From NCBI GenBank assembly GCA_016209245.1, contig JACQWN010000179.1, positions 1-10,723 of the forward strand: a stretch of 10,723 bases of DNA, given 5' to 3'. The DNA comes from Bacteroidia bacterium. Its GTDB lineage: Bacteria; Bacteroidota; Bacteroidia; Bacteroidales; BM523. Of the stretch, positions 4,928 through 10,602 are shown one piece after another (positions within the stretch are counted from its first letter, which is position 1; each line of letters starts with the position of its first letter). The notes below the pieces were generated by a model. It was given only the letters and a program-made list of their open reading frames with translations. It was not told the origin of the DNA and did no database searches. The translations under genes and the position numbers were made by a program.

Positions 4928-7351
4928 TCATATCCGTAAACCTATGACGCAAATATCATCCACCTGTTCGTAGGGTTTTCCGGAATGAGGATCCAAATGC
5001 GACATCCACTCCGTTAGATTTTTTTCAAGTGCCAGACGCTGATCCGGCATGGATGAATTCCTGTTTTCAATTAAAAGTTGTTTCATTCTTTTATACATTA
5101 ATTTTTTTCCTTTCGGTCCTCCGAACTGGTCGGCATAACCGTCGGAAAAAATATAAAATGTATCGCCTTTATGTACGGGTATTTCGATTGTAACAAAAGG
5201 CGGCATTTTATCATATATGGCAATAGGCATCTTATCGCCTTTTATTTCAATTAATTCGTTCTCCCGACCCGTAGGGTCATATTGGTCAGCGCTGTAAGCA
5301 ATGCTTTGGCTTTTACCTTTATTAACGTGACCCTGCGGGTCATTCTGGTCAGCGCCATTAGCAATGCTTTGGCGGTTATCTTTATTAACAGAACCCTGCA
5401 GGTCATGCCTGATTATCCATAATGGATTATTAGCACCGGCGAATTGCAAGATATGCTTATCCGGATCAAGAATACATAAAGCTATATCCATTCCGTCCTT
5501 GACCGCCGTAGCAAAGCTTGATGAACCGTCATTTTCGTTAGCGGCGTAGGGGGTCTTGACCGCCGTAATAAAAGACGAAGGTGTGTCTTTGCCTGAGCCA
5601 TAAGAACTAACCACGGCAGATGAGTTCGTCAATGTTTCACTTGATACTATCTTCATTTCCTCAGAGGCGCCTTTTTGTTTCAGCGATTCAATTACAGATT
5701 TTCTTAATTCGTTAAGAATTTGGGCAGGATTAACGATTTTTTCATTATTAAAGATTTCATTCAGGAATGAAATGCCAAGCATGCTCATAAATGCCCCGGG
5801 CACGCCATGTCCGGTGCAATCGGCAACAGCAATTATAGTGACGGGGTGACTTGAAGTCACGCGACTACCAAACACTACGTTACTAACGCGATTGCCAGAC
5901 ATCTCGTCACTAACGCGATCACAAGTCACCCCGTCACTAATATGAACGGAGGTAGTCCAGTAAAAATCACCACTCACTATATCACGCGGGCGGAACAGGA
6001 TAAAATAATCGCCAATAAAGTCTTTCAGATTCTCATTACGCGGGAGAATAGCCGATTGTATGCGTTTTGCATAATGAATACTATCGGTAATTTCCTTTTT
6101 CTGAAACCGTATCTCCTCTTCCGCTTCCTTGATTTTAGTAACGTCAGAATCAATAGCTATCAACTTTTGCAAATTTCCATTATTATCAAAATACGGTGTC
6201 AGGGTTGTCTGTACCCAAATTTTTTTCCCCGACTTGGTTTCCGACAATGTTGTGTAAACCACCGAATTCTTTTTTTCAATGCAATCGAGAAACAAATCAA
6301 GAAAATCAGGATAAAAGCTCGTTTTAACTATATTTTTTCCTCTCATGCTGGCAAATTCATCGAAAGTATATTCAAACAATTTAGTAAATCCGGCATTTAC
6401 ATATTCAATGATACCTTCGGCATTGGCAATAATAACCGAATTATCCGTTTCGCTTGCCACGATTGATAGTTTTTCAAGTTCTTTTGCCTGTATCTCGATT
6501 TCCATCTTTTGTTTCACAAGCAGAAGGTTCTTTTTCCTGATTTTAAGATATAGTCTGTACAAAAGGATTGAAAAAAACGATATCAGGATCAAACCACCTA
6601 TTATAGAGTATATGACAGCTTTCTGCCGTTTATTGACTTCCTCGCTTTCTTTCAGCTTTAATGTCTTAATTTCAATTTCTTTTTTCTTTTTCTCGGTTTC
6701 GTATTTGGTCTGTAATTCCGACAATTGTTTGAATTTTTCAGCGTTATATACTGAATCTTTCAATTGAATGTATTTTTCAATATAATCAAAAGATTTAACG
6801 TAGTCCTTTGCGCCGCGATAAGCTTCAGAAAGAGATTTGCAATTCCGGAATATTTCATTTGACAGCCCGGTATTAATAGCGAGTTCATAGCTTTCTTTTA
6901 GATACCTGATAGCTTTGTCGTACGATTTCATTTCCGTAAAGCAGTTTCCTATTGCTGATAAAATATTGACTATCTGATATTTGTTATCTGTTTCACGGTT
7001 TAAGGTTAAGGATTGCTGATAATAGAGCTGTGCCTTATTATAGTCTTTTTTGGCAGCATAGATAAGTCCGATATTCTGCAATGCCTGTGCTTTACCGGCT
7101 TTATCTTTTATAATTTCAAAATTTTCAAGCGCACGGTGATAATATTCGATGGCTTTTTTAAAATCTCCGGTTTCAGAGCTTACACTGCCTAAATTATTGT
7201 ATAATTGAGCCACAGCCTGTTTATCGTTCCTTTTGTTCTGAATCTCCAGTGCTTTGTCATAATATTCCTTGGCTTGTTCATAATTTCCCCAGTACTGATA
7301 GATAATCCCGTTGGAATTAAGGCATTGGGCGAGTCCCTCATCGTATCCTGT
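4928..7351 (-). CDS. TPR-membrane-PAS-SpoIIE (PP2C) serine phosphatase, main part of a gene broken by an in-frame stop
   Basis: This frame is continuous with the piece at 7352-7966 except for TAA at 7352-7354. Numbering from ATG 7966 (1012 residues if read through), TPR repeats fill about 206-405. Next come a charged coiled coil (about 408-447), a membrane helix (about 450-474), a second coil, a PAS domain (about 498-611) and a SpoIIE/PP2C phosphatase (about 651-1012). Metal-binding motifs are intact: SGDFYW (Asp667), VADCTGHGVPGAFMSM (Asp716), FSDGYADQFGGPKG (Asp942) and VDDICVIG (1003-1004). Family members dephosphorylate serines, typically on anti-sigma-antagonist-like proteins. The layout suggests a periplasmic TPR sensor controlling a cytoplasmic phosphatase, which is inference. 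Three in-frame repeat inserts sit between motifs (see the separate repeat entries). The first GTG within this piece, at 7213, lies inside a TPR and is not a natural start. Confidence 0.88.
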   Translation of the reverse strand, partial: TGYDEGLAQCLNSNGIIYQYWGNYEQAKEYYDKALEIQNKRNDKQAVAQLYNNLGSVSSETGDFKKAIEYYHRALENFEIIKDKAGKAQALQNIGLIYAAKKDYNKAQLYYQQSLTLNRETDNKYQIVNILSAIGNCFTEMKSYDKAIRYLKESYELAINTGLSNEIFRNCKSLSEAYRGAKDYVKSFDYIEKYIQLKDSVYNAEKFKQLSELQTKYETEKKKKEIEIKTLKLKESEEVNKRQKAVIYSIIGGLILISFFSILLYRLYLKIRKKNLLLVKQKMEIEIQAKELEKLSIVASETDNSVIIANAEGIIEYVNAGFTKLFEYTFDEFASMRGKNIVKTSFYPDFLDLFLDCIEKKNSVVYTTLSETKSGKKIWVQTTLTPYFDNNGNLQKLIAIDSDVTKIKEAEEEIRFQKKEITDSIHYAKRIQSAILPRNENLKDFIGDYFILFRPRDIVSGDFYWTTSVHISDGVTCDRVSDEMSGNRVSNVVFGSRVTSSHPVTIIAVADCTGHGVPGAFMSMLGISFLNEIFNNEKIVNPAQILNELRKSVIESLKQKGASEEMKIVSSETLTNSSAVVSSYGSGKDTPSSFITAVKTPYAANENDGSSSFATAVKDGMDIALCILDPDKHILQFAGANNPLWIIRHDLQGSVNKDNRQSIANGADQNDPQGHVNKGKSQSIAYSADQYDPTGRENELIEIKGDKMPIAIYDKMPPFVTIEIPVHKGDTFYIFSDGYADQFGGPKGKKLMYKRMKQLLIENRNSSMPDQRLALEKNLTEWMSHLDPHSGKPYEQVDDICVIGLRI
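5266..5404. repeat. 63-base in-frame tandem repeat with GACCC-nnn-GGGTC palindromes, inside the phosphatase domain
   Basis: Two units, 5266-5328 and 5329-5391, are about four fifths identical, and a partial third begins at 5392. Each begins with a small palindrome: GACCC-GTA-GGGTC at 5266-5278, GACCC-TGC-GGGTC at 5329-5341, and a decayed AACCCTGCAGGTC at 5392-5404. In the protein (about residues 853-902) they read as 21-residue units around QGxVNKxxxQSIAxxADQ. They lie between the GANNPLWIIR and LIEIKGDKMPIAI segments, where relatives usually have a short loop. Confidence 0.88.
5498..5567. repeat. 57-base-spaced direct repeat (CTTGACCGCCGTA) inside the phosphatase domain
   Basis: CTTGACCGCCGTA occurs at 5498-5510 and 5555-5567. 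On the minus strand the two copies encode SSFITAVK and SSFATAVK, 19 residues apart. They belong to a Ser/Thr-rich insert (about residues 770-822) just before the conserved KDGMDIALCILD segment. This is a second in-frame expansion of a phosphatase loop. Confidence 0.7.
5836..5939. repeat. 18-bp perfect inverted repeat enclosing 27-base tandem units, inside the phosphatase domain
   Basis: The arms 5836-5853 (TAGTGACGGGGTGACTTG) and 5922-5939 are perfect inverted copies. A smaller palindrome GTGACTT-G-AAGTCAC lies at 5846-5860. Between and including the arms, units starting GTtACTAACGCG (5879), GTCACTAACGCG (5906) and GTCACTAATATG (5933) are spaced by exactly 27 bases. In the protein this gives 9-residue units (VSDEMSGNR, VSNVVFGSR and similar, about residues 676-708). 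They lie between the SGDFYW and VADCTGHG motifs, where relatives have only a short turn. Confidence 0.88.
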
Positions 7352-7966
7352 TTATTCAAAAAAGTTTTGTGCTTCCTGGTAATTTTCAACAGCTTTTTTG
7401 TATTGACCCCACCGGTTGTATATATTGCCAAGTCCTAACAGGGTTATTGCTGCTCCTTTTTCGTCGTTGCATTCTTTTTTTACTGCAGCACTTTTCTCAA
7501 GATAATCTGCGGCATTTTTAAAATCGCCAAGACTATAATACGCATTTCCGATGTTATTCAGCGATTTTGATATCTTCGATTTTATCTCATGGTCATCAGG
7601 ATTCTCTGCTAAAAGTATTTGTCTTATTTCAAGCGATTTTTCAAAATATTCAATGGCTTTCTTATAATCGCTTTGCCGGTTAAGCGACCTCCCTATTTCG
7701 TTCAACGCACTTGCCTCCTCTTTTCTGAGTTCAAGCTTTCTGGCAAGCGATAATGCTATAGATGCCGTTTTAATACTCTTCCGGACATCGGTTTTCCTGT
7801 ATTCTTCCGAAAGCAGGATAAGAGTGCCGGGTTTGTCGCTTTCAGGTTGCTCCGTCAATGCTTGTTCAAGACTGTCAATTATGCTTTGTGGAAAACAATA
7901 TGGCGCCTTTAAAATAATGAATACACAAAACAGAAAACGAATGACCGGTGATAGATATTTTTGCAT
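7352..7966 (-). CDS. signal peptide and first TPR repeats of the SpoIIE-phosphatase gene (ends at premature TAA)
   Basis: Encodes 204 residues. The start is taken as ATG 7964-7966: it begins a clean signal peptide (MQKYLSPVIRFLFCVFIILK...CFPQ). The upstream TTG at 7988-7990 lies within the putative promoter. Residues about 28-200 are TPR helices, with clear units around AIEYFEKSLEIRQILL, NIGNAYYSLGDFKNAADYLEKS and GLGNIYNRWGQYKKAVENYQEA. The frame stops at TAA 7352-7354 right after QNFFE. The very next codons in the same frame (TGYDEGLAQCLNSNGIIYQ...) continue a normal TPR, so one sense codon, plausibly GAA, appears to have become TAA. As written, the product would be a soluble periplasmic TPR stub without the phosphatase. 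A sequencing error in one base would give the same picture. Confidence 0.85.
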   Translation of the reverse strand: MQKYLSPVIRFLFCVFIILKAPYCFPQSIIDSLEQALTEQPESDKPGTLILLSEEYRKTDVRKSIKTASIALSLARKLELRKEEASALNEIGRSLNRQSDYKKAIEYFEKSLEIRQILLAENPDDHEIKSKISKSLNNIGNAYYSLGDFKNAADYLEKSAAVKKECNDEKGAAITLLGLGNIYNRWGQYKKAVENYQEAQNFFE

Positions 7967-7987
7967 AAACGAATATTGATTGGGGAA

Positions 7988-8020
7988 CAAATTTATATTA
8001 AAATATTAATTTACACGCAA
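7988..8020 (-). promoter_or_regulatory. putative Bacteroidetes promoter of the TPR-phosphatase gene
   Basis: On the minus strand TTG (8018-8020) is followed after 22 bases by TAAATTTG (7988-7995), matching the TAnnTTTG -7 consensus. Transcription would begin around 7983, about 17 bases before ATG 7966. This agrees with that start and excludes TTG 7990. Confidence 0.5.
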
Positions 8021-8034
8021 GCAAATGAATAAAA

Positions 8035-8199
8035 ATGATATATTGTCAATGGTTTTTCCTATCTTTGGGGAAAGATTTACCATTGTTTATTGAGAGGATA
8101 CAAAGTTTAAATTATTTTACTCCAATTGAGTTTTATATTGAAAATAATTTTGCTTCCATGAAAAAAACCGAAGAACCAATAAATATTATACTGAAATGA
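8035..8199 (+). CDS. possible 54-codon leader ORF overlapping the HEPN start (doubtful)
   Basis: ATG at 8035 opens a frame that ends with TGA at 8197-8199, overlapping the HEPN ATG as ATGA, the usual geometry of coupled genes. The latter part (LNYFTPIEFYIENNFASMKK...) looks protein-like, but I recognise no family. A near-perfect -7 element lies inside the frame at 8060. If that promoter is used, only a shorter version (for example ATG 8158, 13 codons) could be made. It may equally be chance or the tail of a lost gene. Confidence 0.2.
   Translation: MIYCQWFFLSLGKDLPLFIERIQSLNYFTPIEFYIENNFASMKKTEEPINIILK
8060..8067 (+). promoter_or_regulatory. putative -7 element (TATCTTTG) upstream of the HEPN gene
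   Basis: TATCTTTG is a full match to TAnnTTTG. A TTG at 8043-8045 is only 14 bases upstream, shorter than the usual 19-21, so the -33 part is uncertain. A transcript would start near 8073 and have a leader of about 120 bases before ATG 8196. Confidence 0.4.
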
Positions 8200-8585
8200 C
8201 AAAAGAAGAACATATAGCTTACTGGATTTCATTAGCTGAAAAAGATTGGAAGGTTGTAAAAAAACTTTATCAAACAAAAGAATATGTTTATTGTTTGTTT
8301 TTTACTCATTTGACAATTGAGAAGTTTTCCAAAGCATTATGGGTAAAAAATAATGAAGATAATTATCCTCCAAAAAAATATAATATTGTATATTTGCTTG
8401 AAAAATCAAACATTCAATTATCAGACGAACAAAAAGATTTTCTGTTAATTCTAAATGATTTTCAATTAGAAGGGAGATACCCTGACTATAAGCAGAAAAT
8501 ATATAAAATTTGTACTAAACATTATACGGATGATATTCTTGTTAAAGTTAAAAAGATAAAAATATGGTTACGCAAAATGTTATAA
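8196..8585 (+). CDS. HEPN-domain protein, partner of a minimal nucleotidyltransferase
   Basis: Encodes 129 residues, mostly helical. Features typical of HEPN proteins are AEKDWKVVKKLYQTKEYVYCLFFTHLTIEKFSKALWV (helices 1 and 2, residues 14-50) and the EGRYPDY motif (92-98) before the last helices. HEPN proteins next to minimal nucleotidyltransferases (MNT) act as toxin-antitoxin pairs in studied cases, where the MNT adenylylates or binds the HEPN RNase. Here the RX4-6H RNase motif is not visible: R94 has no His at the required spacing. This may therefore be a non-nuclease HEPN subclass. The MNT start overlaps the 3' end of this gene by 22 bases, so they formed one operon, but the MNT is disrupted. 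The gene itself looks intact. Base composition is clearly A+T-richer than in lpxB or the phosphatase gene, in line with acquisition. Confidence 0.82.
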   Translation: MTKEEHIAYWISLAEKDWKVVKKLYQTKEYVYCLFFTHLTIEKFSKALWVKNNEDNYPPKKYNIVYLLEKSNIQLSDEQKDFLLILNDFQLEGRYPDYKQKIYKICTKHYTDDILVKVKKIKIWLRKML

Positions 8586-8932
8586 TTGAAACTGTTAAAA
8601 ATTTTGCTTCTGAGATTAAAAATAGCGGTATAAATCTGAAAAAAGTTTATTTATTCGGGTCTTATGCAAAAAATCAACAAAAAGAACATTCCGACATTGA
8701 TGTTGCTCTTGTAGCTGATGAATTTACAGGACTAGTGTCTTGACAATTTAAAAATGAAACATTGAAAACAATTTTTTAATCCAGACCTCACAGGTTTTAG
8801 AAACCTGTGAGGTCTTAAAATTAAATTGTTCAGCCCAGGACTTATGCTACCAATGACTTTGAAGCAGGCGACCCTTTTATTGAAGAAATAAAAAAAACAG
8901 GTATTGAAATAAATGTCATACATTCAATTTGA
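8564..8932 (+). pseudogene. minimal nucleotidyltransferase (MNT) gene disrupted by a palindrome-bearing stretch
   Basis: ATG 8564 opens 59 codons that end at TGA 8741-8743. Residues 28-50 carry the nucleotidyltransferase signature KVYLFGSYAKNQQKEHSDIDVAL: G32-S33, exactly ten residues, then D44-x-D46 for metal binding. The segment after DEFTG (about 8735-8824) does not resemble the family and holds several stops and a strong palindrome. From about 8825, in the same frame as the start, coding resumes as IVQPRTYATNDFEAGDPF and ends IKKTGIEINVIHSI, the normal C-terminus, with TGA at 8930-8932. The gene has thus lost perhaps 15-20 codons of its middle and gained about 90 bases. The last 17 bases overlap the end of the convergent ATPase gene. 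The truncated 59-residue product keeps the catalytic Asp pair but lacks the rest of the fold. Confidence 0.82.
8783..8815. repeat. 15-bp-arm palindrome (AGACCTCACAGGTTT...) inserted in the MNT gene
   Basis: Arms 8783-8797 and 8801-8815 are perfect inverted copies around TAG. Weaker pairing extends outward to about ACAATTT (8768-8774) and AAATTGT (8823-8829). From memory, palindromes of the form AGACCTnACAGGTTT...AAACCTGTnAGGTCT are abundant and dispersed in Bacteroidetes genomes. This copy lies inside a gene rather than between genes. It could also work as a bidirectional terminator for the converging HEPN-MNT and ATPase units. Confidence 0.88.
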
Positions 8933-10454
8933 CGACCTTATAATCATCAACCCTCTTCATTTCGGTATCAAAATTAATTCCAAGTAAAGTTACAGGTCGT
9001 TTATCATCTGAATATTTTTCCGCGTATTTTTTTTCTTTTATTTGTTTTATTGCTTTATCTGCACTCTGGTCTATTTTAAATTCAAGAATAAAAATGTCTG
9101 TATCAGTTTTTACTATGGCATCAATTCTGCCTTTAATGGTCAAAATTTCTACATCAATTTGATAACCTATAATTTTCAATACGATATAAAACAATGAATG
9201 AAAATATTTTTCTTTTTTATCAATCAGTGTATAAGAAATACTAGCTAAAAGGGTATTTATATGTTCTATAAATTCAGCAATTTCTTTATTATTAAAACTA
9301 TCAGCAATTTGAAATAATAACATCTCTGTTTTATCGGTTTTTCCAATGGTTAATTCAGATAGTATATGAATAGACATAGAATCTGCAATCTCTCTATTAG
9401 GATAGTCTAATGTAATAATACCGGTAGCAAGCTCAAAATTTTTCATCGTCAGGTATCCGCTTTGAAACAGGAGAGGAAGCAAAGTCATATTTTTTAGCTC
9501 ATATTTATCTAAAATTTTAGTAGTAACTGTAGTTTTTTCTATATCAAATGGCGTATAATGTTTTTCTTTAATGAATTTTGTCAAAAATGTAGGGGTACCG
9601 GTTTCAAACCAATAGTTATCAAAAATTCGCTTACTGAATAAATTTATTAATGAAACAGGATTATAAACAAAATTTTCTCCGTCCCATGAATATCCGTTAT
9701 ACCATTCTTTTATAACTTTCATTATATCCTGATAAATATTTTTATATTTCTCTTCCACCCCTTTAATATATTCAGAAAAATATTTTATTATTTCTTCTTC
9801 TGTCCAGCCAATCATCAGCGAATAATTTTCATCAATAGTTATATCTTCCAGATTATTCAAATCAGAAAAAATTGATACTTTACTGAATTTTGATACCCCT
9901 GTTACAAAAAAGAACCTTAAATAGCTATCACTATCTTTTACAATTGAATAAAAATTTTTAAGTATCTCTCGATTCTCTTCTGCTTTCCCGATATCATCAA
10001 TATAATCAATAATAGGTTTGTCGTATTCATCTATTAAAACAACAACTTTTTCTTTTTCTGATAATTTTCTTATTAATTCCTTAAATTTTGAAGGATAGTC
10101 TTGTTTTGAAAATTTAATGCTATATTTTTTCGCAATATCATTAAGTTCGTTATGAATAGCTTTTTCTAAACCAAGAACTTTGTGAGATATATCTGAAAAA
10201 GAAATTTTTATTACAGGATGCTTTTTCAACTCAATCTTATTATATATCCAAAGACCTTTAAATAATTCCTTATTCCCGAGAAAAATTTCCTTTAGAGTAT
10301 TAACAAGCAACGACTTTCCAAAACGGCGCGGACGAGATAAGAAATAATATTTATGTTCTAATAATTGATAAATATATTTTGTTTTATCAACATAAATGCA
10401 ATTATCATTTATCAACTCGGAAAATTCCTGACGGTTTATCGGTAACTTTTTCAT
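8916..10454 (-). CDS. AAA-ATPase-like / PD-(D/E)XK nuclease-fold protein (DUF1703 type)
   Basis: Encodes 512 residues, the usual length for this family, which is often present in many copies in Bacteroidetes and other anaerobes. The N-terminus has the hallmark YVDKTKYIYQLLEHKYYFLSRPRRFGKS stretch (residues 21-48), with a Walker A-like RRFGKSLL (43-50). Walker B is VVVLIDEYD (137-145), followed by a FFVTGVSKFSK sensor-like segment (182-192). The C-terminal domain (about 405-512) has a PD-(D/E)XK-like core: GRIDAIVK (Asp445) and ILEFK (Glu458, Lys460), with YFHSLFY before it. Function is unproven; the nuclease fold suggests nucleic acid processing, perhaps defence or mobile-element linked, which is inference. 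It reads towards the MNT remnant and overlaps its end by 17 bases. The gene is very A+T-rich compared with the left half of the window. A -7 element lies just upstream. No break is seen. Confidence 0.92.
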   Translation of the reverse strand: MKKLPINRQEFSELINDNCIYVDKTKYIYQLLEHKYYFLSRPRRFGKSLLVNTLKEIFLGNKELFKGLWIYNKIELKKHPVIKISFSDISHKVLGLEKAIHNELNDIAKKYSIKFSKQDYPSKFKELIRKLSEKEKVVVLIDEYDKPIIDYIDDIGKAEENREILKNFYSIVKDSDSYLRFFFVTGVSKFSKVSIFSDLNNLEDITIDENYSLMIGWTEEEIIKYFSEYIKGVEEKYKNIYQDIMKVIKEWYNGYSWDGENFVYNPVSLINLFSKRIFDNYWFETGTPTFLTKFIKEKHYTPFDIEKTTVTTKILDKYELKNMTLLPLLFQSGYLTMKNFELATGIITLDYPNREIADSMSIHILSELTIGKTDKTEMLLFQIADSFNNKEIAEFIEHINTLLASISYTLIDKKEKYFHSLFYIVLKIIGYQIDVEILTIKGRIDAIVKTDTDIFILEFKIDQSADKAIKQIKEKKYAEKYSDDKRPVTLLGINFDTEMKRVDDYKVVKLNV

Positions 10455-10485
10455 ACTGAGCAGATTATTAATTTCAGGATTTATG

Positions 10486-10493
10486 CAAAGATA
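10486..10493 (-). promoter_or_regulatory. putative -7 element (TATCTTTG) of the AAA-ATPase gene
   Basis: On the minus strand TATCTTTG matches TAnnTTTG fully and lies about 32 bases upstream of ATG 10454. No clear TTTG is seen at the -33 distance. A near-match on the other strand, TACCTTTA at 10547-10554, could drive rightward transcription, but that is weaker. Confidence 0.45.
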
Positions 10494-10602
10494 CTATATT
10501 ATTTTTTAATAGGGGACTCCCTTTTCTGTTTGTAAAAAATTTTTTATACCTTTAGCCCTGCAAAATATCATATTCAACTGAAATTTAGCAATAATGAAAT
10601 AG

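Noticed and set aside
5266..5404. Tandem repeats as a CRISPR array
   Set aside because: The units are contiguous, in frame and without unique spacers; no cas genes are present.
5942..6767. Plus-strand frames of 174 and 140 codons opposite the PAS and TPR region
   Set aside because: They are antisense shadows of a well-supported coding region, with low-complexity and unfamiliar sequence.
7189..7431. 80-codon minus-strand frame across the premature stop, as evidence of a frameshift
   Set aside because: The TPR sequence continues in the same frame on both sides of TAA 7352-7354. The alternative frame has no TPR character and is a shadow.
7967..7990. TTG at 7988-7990 as start of the TPR-phosphatase gene
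   Set aside because: ATG 7966 gives a cleaner signal peptide, and the TTG lies inside the putative -7 element.
8727..8842. 7-base direct repeat CAGGACT (8727-8733 and 8836-8842) as a target-site duplication around the MNT insertion
   Set aside because: Coding that resembles the native MNT resumes already at about 8825, upstream of the right copy. Precise excision between the copies would also shift the frame. It is likely chance.
8732..8923. 63-codon minus-strand frame over the MNT remnant and palindrome
   Set aside because: It covers the disrupted gene antisense and shows no family resemblance.
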